From an uncultured Bacteroidales bacterium (GTDB lineage Bacteria; Bacteroidota; Bacteroidia; Bacteroidales; UBA932), in assembly GCA_934667175.1 (NCBI GenBank), contig CAKULN010000020.1:1-50867 (forward strand): 50,867 bases of DNA. The letters run 5' to 3'. How positions within the stretch are numbered: position 1 is the stretch's first letter; each line of letters begins with the position of its first letter. The notes below the pieces were generated by a model. That model had not been told where the DNA came from. It worked only from the letters and a program-made list of their open reading frames with translations, and made no database searches. The translations under genes and the position numbers were made by a program. Shown in pieces: positions 41,857 through 50,867 of the stretch.

Positions 41857-42788
41857 TTTAAATATTCTTTAATCTGATTCAACACCAAATGAGTATAGCG
41901 TTCAGCTCCATCTGTATTCATGTGAGTGGCATCATTGAAATATTCTGGATGATCAAGATATTCCGGCAACTGAGAATTGTCAAGGAACAACGCCCCAAAT
42001 CGATCACAGATTAACTTCATCGTTATGGCCGATTCGCCATTTACATCACATAGCCGATACATAGGCGAATCAACCACAACCATCTTCACCCCCATCTTTT
42101 GAGCTCGTTCCAGAATTGAACGAAAACGCTCAACTTTTATCTCGCTTAACATTGCGTCTTTTGATTCAACTCGTTTTAGCTCAAGAGCTTTATTTAGAGT
42201 CTTTGGTTTGAGTGGCAAATATCCCTTCTCTATATCATCATTCGTAAAAGTGTTTCTTTGACAATAGCGCATTAATATGCGATGTGTCACTGAATTATAC
42301 TGATAGATTCTACTGTTCAAACGAATGTATTCAGTCCAAGGCAACTCTGCCTTGATAGTTCTTGTCACCCACTCATTTCGACCATAATATGGATATAAAC
42401 ACTCCAGAGGGTCCTTAACTCCATCATATAAATAATCCGTGCCATTCTCCCAGATTATCAATTCAGGCGTATATCTATCCATAATGGAGTTAATCACACA
42501 ACAGTTATAGCTGAAAAAACATCCATCACGTGCCACATTGTAAGCTGGCAGACCAAGCGAGTCCTCCATCATTTTAGTAACATAATGATGAACTGCACGA
42601 GAAGATCCAACAATCACTATAGGCGTATCTACATCATAAAGCGAATAGTATGTCTTACCCGTGTCGCCTTGGTTGCTGATCTGCGGAAGCATACAATCCA
42701 ACACCTTACCTAAAATCGCATCAACTACAGCAACCGAGGCTAGTACAACAACTACGACCATACAAAATCTCAATAAACCTTTCTTCAT
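41853..42788 (-). CDS. SGNH/DltD-like membrane-anchored acyl-handling protein
   Basis: 311 residues from the ATG at 42788. An N-terminal membrane anchor is followed by an extracytoplasmic domain with IVIVGSSRAVHHYV (nucleophile Ser) and a C-terminal DATHMNTDGAERY (Asp-His). These are the SGNH-hydrolase residues. Such proteins partner MBOAT O-acyltransferases and transfer the acyl group to the polysaccharide outside the membrane (compare AlgX/DltD). It follows the MBOAT gene by 7 bases. A longer start would run over the MBOAT stop. Confidence 0.75.
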   Translation of the reverse strand: MKKGLLRFCMVVVVVLASVAVVDAILGKVLDCMLPQISNQGDTGKTYYSLYDVDTPIVIVGSSRAVHHYVTKMMEDSLGLPAYNVARDGCFFSYNCCVINSIMDRYTPELIIWENGTDYLYDGVKDPLECLYPYYGRNEWVTRTIKAELPWTEYIRLNSRIYQYNSVTHRILMRYCQRNTFTNDDIEKGYLPLKPKTLNKALELKRVESKDAMLSEIKVERFRSILERAQKMGVKMVVVDSPMYRLCDVNGESAITMKLICDRFGALFLDNSQLPEYLDHPEYFNDATHMNTDGAERYTHLVLNQIKEYLN

Positions 42789-42795
42789 AAATATT

Positions 42796-44217
42796 TTAGA
42801 ATTGAAAATATATGAAAGAACCGCCATTAAGAACACCAAAAGCAAGTATGTAAACAATAAGGAGAACAGCAGTCATATAGCGCACCAACATATATTTTGA
42901 ACTCAATAGATGGATATTCAGTTGTTTCTCCTTGATGAAATCGTATATGAACACAACAACCATCGCAACGAAACCCATCATAAGCGTATTGGAATCAAAA
43001 AACAGACTCCCTGGTTCTGTAAATATCTTCTTGAAAATTGTCATTACTTCTTCTAAGTTACTAACGCGAAATAAAATCCATGCAAAGTTTACAAAACCGA
43101 AAGTAACAGCTATACGCAGAATGTTCGCAAGGGAGAATTTGTCCGATATGGTCTTAATCTTGTCTCCATACACCATTCGCTCAATTATCATACAAATCCC
43201 GTGAAGCGCACCCCAAATGATAAATGTATAGGCCGCTCCGTGCCACAGACCAGAAACAGTAAAGACTATTATGGTGTTAAGTGCCCAACGTGCCTTGCTG
43301 CATCGGCTTCCACCCAATGGGAAGTAAATGTAATCACGAAACCATGTGGTAAGCGAGACATGCCACCTACGCCAGAACTCCGTTATTGTCTTCGCGAAAT
43401 ACGGACGTATGAAATTCGTGGACAATTCTATGCCCAAGAGTTTACCGCTGCCGATTGCCATCAACGAATAACCAGCAAAATCGGCATAAATCTGAATTGT
43501 GTAGAGGACGCTGGAAAAGAGCAGAGTGGTGCCATTATGTTGGGATATATTAGCATAAACTGTATCTACATAGATCCCTAAACGGTCGGCAAGACACGAC
43601 TTCATTACCCCCCCCCACATAATTAGCTCACAAGCACTTACAACCACACAATAATCAAAATTTCGAATCTTGAAATATTGTGGCAACTGTTTCTGCGCAC
43701 GACTGATAGGTCCACTTAAGATGCTAGGAAAGAACATCACGTAGGCCATATACGCCAATACATCCTTTGTCGAAGCCACTTTCCCTTGATACACATCAAT
43801 GCAATAACTCAATGCCGTAAAAGTGTAAAAACTTATGCCCACGGGCAGCAGAATTCTTAATACAGGAATATTTCTTTGAACCCCGAAGAGCGAAAAGGCA
43901 TCCACAAACGCTTGTACAAAGAAGTTGAAGTATTTAAAAAAGAATAGTATACCAAAGTTGAGAATAATGGCTCCCAACAACAGCACCTTACGGTCACGTA
44001 GATCGTTGGTTTTGCCCATCCACCAACCAGCAAGGTAAGTGGATAAAGTGGTTATGAGCAGCAGTCCAAGGAACCGCCAGTCCCACCAGCCATAGAACAC
44101 AAGGCTAGCCACCACTATCAGTCCATTCTGAAGCATTTTACTCCTGCGACACACCGTCCAATAGAGCAAGAACACCAGCGAAATGAATATGATATATTCT
44201 ATAGATTGAAATGCCAT
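42796..44217 (-). CDS. MBOAT O-acyltransferase (AlgI/DltB-like), G9 tract in frame
   Basis: 473-residue multi-spanning membrane protein. WRRWHVSLTTWFRDYIYFPLGGSR and the catalytic-type His in SGLWHGAAYTFIIWG are the MBOAT signatures. It moves acyl groups across the membrane for O-acylation of polysaccharide. A G9 run (43608-43616) encodes MWGGVM and is in frame, so it reads ON. Its neighbour with SGNH domain completes the two-part acylation machine. Confidence 0.9.
   Translation of the reverse strand: MAFQSIEYIIFISLVFLLYWTVCRRSKMLQNGLIVVASLVFYGWWDWRFLGLLLITTLSTYLAGWWMGKTNDLRDRKVLLLGAIILNFGILFFFKYFNFFVQAFVDAFSLFGVQRNIPVLRILLPVGISFYTFTALSYCIDVYQGKVASTKDVLAYMAYVMFFPSILSGPISRAQKQLPQYFKIRNFDYCVVVSACELIMWGGVMKSCLADRLGIYVDTVYANISQHNGTTLLFSSVLYTIQIYADFAGYSLMAIGSGKLLGIELSTNFIRPYFAKTITEFWRRWHVSLTTWFRDYIYFPLGGSRCSKARWALNTIIVFTVSGLWHGAAYTFIIWGALHGICMIIERMVYGDKIKTISDKFSLANILRIAVTFGFVNFAWILFRVSNLEEVMTIFKKIFTEPGSLFFDSNTLMMGFVAMVVVFIYDFIKEKQLNIHLLSSKYMLVRYMTAVLLIVYILAFGVLNGGSFIYFQF
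43608..43616. repeat. G9 homopolymer in MBOAT gene
   Basis: Nine C on the plus strand in the MBOAT coding sequence, about codon 203. In frame as found. Confidence 0.95.
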
Positions 44218-44226
44218 TTGAATTTC

Positions 44227-45306
44227 CTACAAAATTTCTATAAGATCAACATATGATTTCAAAAACACATCTTCCGTGTTACGGCTTAAACAAAGTTCGC
44301 GATTGCGCCTACCCATTTCGCATCTTTCCTCAGAAGAGAGTGCAACCATCTTCTCGATAGCACCCACAATATCATCCACATTCTGTGGATCAAAGAGGAA
44401 ACCATTAACCCCTTCTTTAACAATATGTGGATTTTCATACACTCTGCTGCAAAGAATAGGTAAGCCACAAGACATCGCCTCCACAACAACATTTGGATAG
44501 CCTTCGAAAAGACTTGGGAGGCAAAATATGTCAGCCTTTCGGTACTCCTCCTCAATCTTCTGAACAGGATCGTGAAGTGTTAAATAGTCGTCAATATTAA
44601 GCAAATCATATTTTTTATCCACCTCTGCATAGTATGCCGCATTGTACTTCTTGTCACCATACCAATCAAAATGCACATTGAGACCAAGTTCCTTTATCAA
44701 ACAAATTGCGTCTAAATATTTAAGCACGTTCTTTTGCTGGGTGTAACGAGCTACAGTCACAATTCGAATGGTGTTATTTCTCATAGGAGTTTCTGCAGGA
44801 GTAAAGCGATTCACATCCACAAAGTTTATAATAGGATGGACTTTGTCGCTGAGAAAAGGGAAGTTTTTTCGAATGAATTCGCTTTGACTGTTGCTATTTG
44901 GAACGACGGCATCAGCTATTCGGTAAAGGTTGAATTGAATTTTATCCCGTCGGGTGATGCTGATATTGTTATTACGTTCAGAAACAATCAATTTCGCCTC
45001 GTAAAACAATTTCGCAAGGCACATCGTCAGATTGACAGATGGTAAAAAAGAAATCACCACGTCTGGCTTATATTGCCTGACATACTTTGCTACTTTAATC
45101 ACACGAGTCCTCTTGTTCCACAATTCAGGCACAAACCTATAGTCAACTCCATTTTGCCTAAGATAAGACTCGTAGAACTGATTCTCAACATACGTAATCA
45201 ATCGACAAGGATACCCGGCTTTCGTCAGCATTAATGCCAAACCACATATCTGGCGTTCTGCACCACCAGAGCCTAAATTTTCTGTTATAAGAAGTATTCG
45301 TCTCAT
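44227..45306 (-). CDS. Glycosyltransferase family 4
   Basis: About 359 residues from the ATG at 45306. RRILLITENLGSGGAERQI is the GT4 opening, VVPNSNSQSEFI marks the domain junction and LPSLFEGYPNVVVEAMSCGLPI is the EX7E motif. A longer reading would overlap the wzy stop and adds unlikely residues. Builds the repeat unit on the cytoplasmic side. Sugar unknown. Confidence 0.9.
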   Translation of the reverse strand: MRRILLITENLGSGGAERQICGLALMLTKAGYPCRLITYVENQFYESYLRQNGVDYRFVPELWNKRTRVIKVAKYVRQYKPDVVISFLPSVNLTMCLAKLFYEAKLIVSERNNNISITRRDKIQFNLYRIADAVVPNSNSQSEFIRKNFPFLSDKVHPIINFVDVNRFTPAETPMRNNTIRIVTVARYTQQKNVLKYLDAICLIKELGLNVHFDWYGDKKYNAAYYAEVDKKYDLLNIDDYLTLHDPVQKIEEEYRKADIFCLPSLFEGYPNVVVEAMSCGLPILCSRVYENPHIVKEGVNGFLFDPQNVDDIVGAIEKMVALSSEERCEMGRRNRELCLSRNTEDVFLKSYVDLIEIL

Positions 45307-45313
45307 TTTCCTA

Positions 45314-46510
45314 TTATGCGCTTTCAACATCTCGTGAATGTGCCAAATAGTAACCAAAAGCACAAGAAGCCGTCACTGAATATTCGGCATACGACATTGA
45401 ATACAACGCTTTTATAAAAAAAGAAATAAAGGTTAGGGTTAATACAACTTTTGCTGTTTTATTGTATTTTGTCACCCTTATTGTCCTAATAAAATAAAGC
45501 CAGTAAATAAAATATACAACGAGTCCCAATACTCCTTGATTAATGGCTAATTCCAACCAATCATTATGTGCATAATTTACACCAATGTCCAATGTAGCGT
45601 TTGCTCCGTTTCCCAAAAGGAATTTAAGCATATCGGGTTCGTTTTTAAAATGGTTCCAAAAATGGTCATATATCAAATCACGACCACTTGCATTTCCTTC
45701 TTTGGTCCCTGCCATACGTTCTACAAAATAGTCCGATGTGTCCATCATATATTCAATGGTTAAGCTCCCCACAACAAGAACAACAATTGAAAAAAATAAC
45801 ATTTGGACCTTAGATATATTCTTATTATACTTATAATTATAGTATAAAAAGTATATTAGTGATATGACTCCCACCAAAATAGCACCTCTCTTCATTCCTA
45901 TGATTAGAAACACCATGCAGACCATCAACAATAAATATTGCAAACGTATCTTGTCTTTGAATACTGCCACTGATGGTATCAACATCGCAAATAAGTATCC
46001 CATATTATTTGTTATCTCTCCAACATCCTTACCATTAAATAACATGGTTTGAATATTTTCCATTTTGTAGTCAATAAAACGGAATATAGCCACAAAAAAG
46101 AATATAATTATCCATTTCTTAAGAGATTCCTCCGTAAGATAATTCTTCCTTGAACAATAGTAAAACACATAAATATTTGGGAAGGACAGGAAAAGGCTCT
46201 TAAGGTATGATGAATTACTCACTTCATTATCAAATAATTTTGCCTCAATAACATAATGATGATTACTAAAAAGTAATATTATTCCATATATGACTAATAT
46301 GAAAAACAACATGTTGAGTCCCTTGAAATATATAGGTTTCCCTCTCAACATAATGGTCAGAGCGGTATAATAAAGCCCCATCAGCATTGTAATGAGCAGT
46401 ATCATCTGCGATATAATCGTACCACCAGTCGGTATCATAACTCCCTGCATAGAGTAGAATGTCAATAATAGCATATATAGATTGCAGGGATTCTTAATAA
46501 ACTTGATCAT
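45314..46510 (-). CDS. O-antigen/capsule polymerase (Wzy-like)
   Basis: 398 residues, highly hydrophobic with about 11 predicted helices. NYAHNDWLELAINQGVLGLV, in the C-terminal third, is the O-antigen ligase/polymerase loop with the conserved His. The AT-rich codon use is typical of such genes. Polymerises the repeat units in the periplasm after Wzx export. Sequence identity within the family is low, so the exact linkage cannot be inferred. Confidence 0.82.
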   Translation of the reverse strand: MIKFIKNPCNLYMLLLTFYSMQGVMIPTGGTIISQMILLITMLMGLYYTALTIMLRGKPIYFKGLNMLFFILVIYGIILLFSNHHYVIEAKLFDNEVSNSSYLKSLFLSFPNIYVFYYCSRKNYLTEESLKKWIIIFFFVAIFRFIDYKMENIQTMLFNGKDVGEITNNMGYLFAMLIPSVAVFKDKIRLQYLLLMVCMVFLIIGMKRGAILVGVISLIYFLYYNYKYNKNISKVQMLFFSIVVLVVGSLTIEYMMDTSDYFVERMAGTKEGNASGRDLIYDHFWNHFKNEPDMLKFLLGNGANATLDIGVNYAHNDWLELAINQGVLGLVVYFIYWLYFIRTIRVTKYNKTAKVVLTLTFISFFIKALYSMSYAEYSVTASCAFGYYLAHSRDVESA

Positions 46511-47433
46511 AAATTAATTAGTGTTCCTAACTTCATGTTCCACTCATCAGGGCTGAACATTCCCATTCCACTCGCTGGATAAAAGGTTAATTCTCCGAAA
46601 TATACCCTCCCTTCTATCACATACAAGTCAACCCTAAGGAAAGGAATGTTGGCAGATAGCGTTTTACAAATTCCTTTCATCTCATCAAAATGTTCAGGGC
46701 GAGCAACTGGCGTTAAGCCGTTGCGAGCAACTGGATTAAGTCCCACAAACCCTTGATGATTCCAATCCATATCATAAAAATCTATCGACTCACAAGTATG
46801 ACGGTCACGAATAACCTGACAGAATTTTGGTACGCCACTGAAACAGAAGAATTTGTAATCTGTCAATTCATATTTTGAGTCATTCATTTTATCACAAGGG
46901 ATCATGTATTTTTCAGCAATCACTCGCCTCTTTACATTCTTATACGGCCATTCACGAAGAGTAGAGTAGATGTCCGATGTCATTGATTCATTAAGTTTTT
47001 CAATAGCAGCACGTTTATCAAACGTCTTCTTATCTTTGCAGATGACTACACCACCACTGCCTCCGCCATGCGTTGTTTTCAACACAAATTGATTCGGGAG
47101 GGAGTCCCAATCTATATCTTCGGTACTGTTCCAAACTCCTAGTATGGGAATAACATACCGCTGGCCTATACGGTCAGCAATATATTGTTTAACCGCATAC
47201 TTGTCCACCATCGTCGTATATTCTGGCCTCCGATTATATACCTTGAGCCATTGTATCTTCTCTGTGAATGTCTTCGGATTCTTCCAGTCAATCCAACGTC
47301 CCATCATTGTATAGTAGCGAAGGGAAATGTACAACTTATCGGGAAGCCACCCGAGAAAATTTCTTACCATAGAGTCCCAAAACTGAATTCTATCATGAAT
47401 GATGTAGCTAATGCCTCGTCTTATTGATAACAT
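46507..47433 (-). CDS. TupA-like ATP-grasp protein
   Basis: 308 residues. YTMMGRWIDWKNPKTFTEKIQ is the TupA-like opening; KTTHGGGSGGVVICKDK is the ATP-binding loop; AEKYMIPC, DYKFFCFSG and LYVIEGRVYFGELTFYPASG complete the ATP-grasp fold. In polysaccharide loci such enzymes attach an amino acid or similar group to a sugar. Overlaps wzy by 4 bases; 3 bases from wzx. Confidence 0.88.
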   Translation of the reverse strand: MLSIRRGISYIIHDRIQFWDSMVRNFLGWLPDKLYISLRYYTMMGRWIDWKNPKTFTEKIQWLKVYNRRPEYTTMVDKYAVKQYIADRIGQRYVIPILGVWNSTEDIDWDSLPNQFVLKTTHGGGSGGVVICKDKKTFDKRAAIEKLNESMTSDIYSTLREWPYKNVKRRVIAEKYMIPCDKMNDSKYELTDYKFFCFSGVPKFCQVIRDRHTCESIDFYDMDWNHQGFVGLNPVARNGLTPVARPEHFDEMKGICKTLSANIPFLRVDLYVIEGRVYFGELTFYPASGMGMFSPDEWNMKLGTLINL

Positions 47434-47436
47434 ATA

Positions 47437-48699
47437 TTATTTGATCTCCAATTTTATATATTTTTGAGCAAGTGCAAATGATCCGATTCCCAAGAATCCT
47501 CTACATACAAACACTGTTATTGCAGCACCTATATAAGAAAAAAAATACACAAGAGGTATTGAAATACATATACCCAACAAAGAGGAAATAAAAGTTAGAT
47601 TTCTTAAGTATTTTTCTTTATGATTAATTATCAGATAGTTTATACCATAGGTATGGCTCATTGCTAAAAATACGATGGAGACTGATAAAATCTGCATGAC
47701 TATCACAGAATCCTCAAACTCCTCACCCAAAATAATTCGTATTGCCCATGGAGATACCAATAAAAGCGATATGGCACCTATGATAGATATTCCAATATTC
47801 AACTTTGCATAAAACACATGTTTATCTGGTCGTCTAGCCAGAAAAGGATAGAATGCTCTCGAAAGAACACTTTGGAATTGATAGAAAATTGTTGGTAACT
47901 TATTACCTCCTTCAAACAAGCCATTCGCCGTTGCTCCACTGAACACACCCAATAACATTACAGAACAGCTATTGTAGAAATTGGGCATGATATTGTTTAT
48001 AAAGACATCCGTGCTACCTTTAATGGCTTTTAACATTTCATCCCATTTAGGTCTATATAATGTATACCCCCATTTATGCAAAATCAAATAAAGAGCACCA
48101 CAGCCACATATGAAATAGCCTATAGTTGAAAGGAGGGGTTGAATTAAGTAATCTTCTTTTTGGTGAATAAAAATAAATACGCAAACGGTAAATAATAATT
48201 TCATAAGAAGATTGAATATTGTCGTGTATTTCATTTTCTCAAGTGCTTGAAACATCCAGTCCGGGAACATAATCTGACCAGGGATCGTCAGAAATGTTAT
48301 CAGTATTACAGCAGAATTCTCTCGAAAATATGGCACAATGGCAATAAGTGCCAACAAAAGGCATAATGAAATCAATGTCAACAGACATCTTGACCAAAGC
48401 ACATTGCTGAATATATGTGACACTTTCTCCTTATCATCCTTATGCTGTGCAACATCGCGTGTGGCAGTAAGATTAAATCCCCAATCTGCCATTGTCTGAA
48501 ACCAAACAACCACAGCAGTAGCAAAAGCTATCTTTCCAAATCCTTCAGTTCCTATTACTCTAGCAAGATATGGCATCGTGATAAGTGGGAACACATAACC
48601 GGCTATCTGCAATAGCAATAAGTATCCAAAATTGGCAAAAACAGTTTTACCATCCTTACTATCTTCTATACGCTTTTTTATTCTTGCGATGTTACTCAT
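47437..48699 (-). CDS. Polysaccharide flippase (Wzx, MOP superfamily)
   Basis: 420 residues with 12-14 predicted helices. FGYLLLLQIAGYVFPLITMPYLARVIG is the typical N-terminus and GFGKIAFATAVVVWFQ follows. Moves undecaprenyl-linked repeat units across the inner membrane. Start MSNIARIKKRIEDS. It forms the head of the tightly spaced unit that runs on to wzy. Confidence 0.9.
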   Translation of the reverse strand: MSNIARIKKRIEDSKDGKTVFANFGYLLLLQIAGYVFPLITMPYLARVIGTEGFGKIAFATAVVVWFQTMADWGFNLTATRDVAQHKDDKEKVSHIFSNVLWSRCLLTLISLCLLLALIAIVPYFRENSAVILITFLTIPGQIMFPDWMFQALEKMKYTTIFNLLMKLLFTVCVFIFIHQKEDYLIQPLLSTIGYFICGCGALYLILHKWGYTLYRPKWDEMLKAIKGSTDVFINNIMPNFYNSCSVMLLGVFSGATANGLFEGGNKLPTIFYQFQSVLSRAFYPFLARRPDKHVFYAKLNIGISIIGAISLLLVSPWAIRIILGEEFEDSVIVMQILSVSIVFLAMSHTYGINYLIINHKEKYLRNLTFISSLLGICISIPLVYFFSYIGAAITVFVCRGFLGIGSFALAQKYIKLEIK

Positions 48700-48758
48700 T
48701 GATGAATAAGAGGTTTTTGTTCGTTATCTTGAGCCTATCAGTCTATCTAAGATCTTAT

Positions 48759-48794
48759 TACATATGTGTCCAGATTTTTTACCGGACACATATG
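48759..48794. repeat. 12-bp hairpin between wzx and the dehydrogenase
   Basis: ACATATGTGTCC (48759-48770) and GGACACATATGT (48783-48794) are perfect inverted repeats around a 12-base loop, in the 149-base gap. It could attenuate or terminate transcription between the dehydrogenase and wzx, or act as a binding site. Confidence 0.6.
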
Positions 48795-48848
48795 TATGTA
48801 GATATCAAAACCACAAAACCTATTTACCGACTTGATCATTTGGACTAA

Positions 48849-49604
48849 TTAGATGTGTTCCTCAACCCCACGGAAATGAACATTCAGTTCATGAAGGTGT
48901 TCCAATAGTATCCCGAGAGGAGTTCCCTTTGTCATCTTTGCAAAAGCATTCACATCCTTAGGGAAACATTTTCCACCATATCCTAACTTTCCGTCCGGAC
49001 CAGGGACGTAAGTATGTGTGTCATTGATATAACCGGAAAGGAGAATTCCAGTATGAACCTTACGCCAATCGGCTCCCATCTGCTCACAATATTCACGGCA
49101 AGCATTGAAGTAAGTCACTTTATATGCACCAAAGACATTGTGCATATATTTTGTTAGTTCAGCCTCCAATGGACTCATCACAGTAAACTTCTTACCAACA
49201 AATATTTTGGTCAGTAATTCCTGAGCCCCAGTGAAAACCATTGTCTGATTTTTGAAGTCTTCAATAAATGTACGTTGAGTCAAAAATTCTGGCATATAGT
49301 ACACATGGTGTCCTGTCTCACGAGAAAGCATTTCACTACTTCCAGGGAGAATCGTAGTCCTCACGAACACTGGCACATTAGGCAAGTTATTTATTAACTC
49401 TTTCATTAGTGTCAGGTTCTGCGTGCCATCGTCTTCGGTAGGTACATGTATCTGAAGAAATGCAACGTCAATGTTGCTTAGATCATCATTATACCCTTTT
49501 GGAGGATCGCTGATGAATAATTTACACTCAGGATTGTTATGTTCCAACCAATCCTTCAAGGCTCCACCTACGAAGCCACACCCGATAATTCCAACGTTGA
49601 TCAT
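48849..49604 (-). CDS. UDP-glucose/GDP-mannose dehydrogenase-type protein, short form
   Basis: 251 residues. VGIIGCGFVGGAL binds NAD, VRTTILPGS, the MPEFLTQRTFIEDF segment and the catalytic Cys in YGGKCFPKDVNA are the family markers. Intact enzymes of this type have about 390-440 residues. The C-terminal UDP-sugar-binding domain is missing here, the stop coming soon after. Either a short enzyme with another partner, or a decayed one. It is the first gene of the locus. Confidence 0.8.
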   Translation of the reverse strand: MINVGIIGCGFVGGALKDWLEHNNPECKLFISDPPKGYNDDLSNIDVAFLQIHVPTEDDGTQNLTLMKELINNLPNVPVFVRTTILPGSSEMLSRETGHHVYYMPEFLTQRTFIEDFKNQTMVFTGAQELLTKIFVGKKFTVMSPLEAELTKYMHNVFGAYKVTYFNACREYCEQMGADWRKVHTGILLSGYINDTHTYVPGPDGKLGYGGKCFPKDVNAFAKMTKGTPLGILLEHLHELNVHFRGVEEHI

Positions 49605-49644
49605 TTTGTTAAAATTTTGAAATCGATATTTTTGTCAAAAAAAA

Positions 49645-50577
49645 TTAATCCGCAGGATTTGAACTTATTAATGATATGCCGTTCACTTCGGACAAATCGC
49701 GAATAATCGTATGATTACTGATGCCATGGTCTTTAAAGAATCTCACAACACGTTCTCTATCTTCTTCACTATAAGCACTTGCTATCCATCTTACATTTGC
49801 CCGATCAATCATCTCACAGATTTTATCAATATATCTGCTATCTGTATCTGAATATGAATAGCCTAAGGTTATAACAACAGCTACGTCTGCAAGTTTTCGG
49901 AAGAACTTCTCATTAACTGATATGAAATGATCCACAGCCTTCTTTTTCTTTGAAATTGCCCCGACGGCTCCATCATACGCTCTTGTTTCCCAATATTCAA
50001 TATCCTCGCCTTGAGGCACTGGATTCGCCTTTGCTATGTCCTCATATGTACTTCCATGCCCTAAGACAAGTTTATCTCCGCTTTTTGCACGTCCGTGAAT
50101 ATGAAGGATTTGGCTTTCATCAACGCCATATACATCTTCAAGAGTTTCAGTATAATTGAACGATAAAAACAAAGACTCTTCTTTATGGAGCCTAAGCAAA
50201 CCCTCGCATTTGCTAAGATCCAGTTCTGCCACCCATTCTGAAAACGAGTCTGTAATGTCATCATAAACGTCATCTAAACGAGACTCAACTGCATATTCTG
50301 CTTCATACCAATCTCTATCCCTAAAATCGTCTGAAGCAAAATCGGGCACATGTTCCGATGCAGTTTCTGATGCTATACGCACAACCTCCGCATCAGCCAA
50401 GTGTTCCTCGAACCTATACCACCAATCTTCATCAAAATCACCGAAAGTCTCATATATTTCGTCAAGAGTTTCATTTCCGGTATTAGAGAGCCATTCCGCA
50501 TAATCTTTATAGCCAGATGCTATGCCATGAAACATATCAAAACCGTTACCGATAACATACAGTATCTTCGCCATCAT
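49645..50577 (-). CDS. AbiH-family abortive infection protein
   Basis: 310 residues. It starts AKILYVIGNGFDMFHG, the AbiH signature. LFLSFNYTETLED and ILHIHGRAKSGDKLVLGHG follow mid-protein, and VVITLGYSYSDTDSRYIDKI towards the end. AbiH proteins block phage propagation; the layout is SIR2-like in fold. Stands apart from the polysaccharide operon by 40 bases and may be independently transcribed. Confidence 0.85.
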   Translation of the reverse strand: MMAKILYVIGNGFDMFHGIASGYKDYAEWLSNTGNETLDEIYETFGDFDEDWWYRFEEHLADAEVVRIASETASEHVPDFASDDFRDRDWYEAEYAVESRLDDVYDDITDSFSEWVAELDLSKCEGLLRLHKEESLFLSFNYTETLEDVYGVDESQILHIHGRAKSGDKLVLGHGSTYEDIAKANPVPQGEDIEYWETRAYDGAVGAISKKKKAVDHFISVNEKFFRKLADVAVVITLGYSYSDTDSRYIDKICEMIDRANVRWIASAYSEEDRERVVRFFKDHGISNHTIIRDLSEVNGISLISSNPAD

Positions 50578-50867
50578 ATTCAGAAAATGCTTTGTATCCT
50601 AATTAAAAATATAACCAGCATCAACACACTGCAGTCGCTATGATTTAGGCAGAATAGCAACCATGCTCATAGCTTATTTTCATGCATATACGCAGGTTAA
50701 CTAAAAGGATAGAAGTAATGTTAGTGGTCAATTTTTGGACTCTGTTCAAAGTCAAAGACATAGCTATCTCTCGACCTGTCGCCAGGCCAGTAATTGTCCA
50801 TTTTTAGTATTTCTTGTTGATTATTTTTTTACTTTTCTATGCAGGTGACAATCTCAGGTGCCCAAGA
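50578..50867. other. Right-edge region without a supported gene
   Basis: AT-rich sequence upstream of the AbiH gene, running to the end of the window. No reading frame with family features or terminator-like hairpin is seen. It presumably holds the promoter of the AbiH gene. Confidence 0.6.

Overview
The window looks like a chromosomal segment of a Bacteroidota, most likely Bacteroidales, bacterium of moderate GC. The basis is the recurring TAnnTTTG -7 promoter boxes, Bacteroidales-type gene content (a zinc-ligand-poor Tgt, an MqsR/Panacea pair, DUF3791/DUF3990 genes, TupA-like ATP-grasp) and weak Shine-Dalgarno sites. The species cannot be named from the sequence.

Bases 1-21.6 kb are a GC-rich core region. 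It holds obgE, a PAP2 phosphatase, murF, dut, uraA, lptG, tgt, a nucleoside-type MFS transporter, a zinc-ribbon protein, ssb, an SRP RNA gene with its own promoter and terminator, rfbB, pdxA, rnhA, a four-gene minus-strand operon for 2-oxoacid/aryl-acid CoA metabolism (iorA-iorB-aminotransferase-CoA transferase), a CpsB/YwqE-type phosphatase and a WbuC-like cupin. Between rnhA and the CoA transferase sits an intact IS1634-like element flanked by a perfect 76-bp direct repeat. A family of REP-like repeats (core CTTCGACAAGCTCAG) is scattered between genes and also lies in frame inside murF, an aminotransferase and a sugar transferase.

Bases 21.6-38.3 kb are an accessory region with a high density of defence and toxin-antitoxin genes. 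It contains a truncated PD-(D/E)XK ATPase remnant, a 1195-residue SIR2 protein, a Panacea/SocA antitoxin with a decayed MqsR toxin, a three-gene toxin/HigA-like/SecB-like chaperone cassette, a broken DUF3791-DUF3990 module, and an AbrB/PIN pair. Polysaccharide genes (DegT aminotransferase, priming sugar transferase) follow, then an AAA-ATPase/TOPRIM-like pair and a two-gene operon encoding a 2TM protein with a GAF-like tail. A 0.5-kb direct repeat (3' end of the aminotransferase plus its terminator) brackets the DUF3791/DUF3990 and AbrB/PIN modules.

Bases 38.5-49.6 kb are an AT-richer minus-strand surface-polysaccharide locus: dehydrogenase, Wzx, TupA-like ATP-grasp, Wzy, glycosyltransferases, and an O-acylation block (MBOAT, SGNH, two hexapeptide acyltransferases). 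Three of the four acylation genes carry a G8-G9 homopolymer inside the coding sequence: two are in frame and one is out of frame. This suggests phase-variable O-acylation of the polysaccharide. An AbiH-like gene closes the window.
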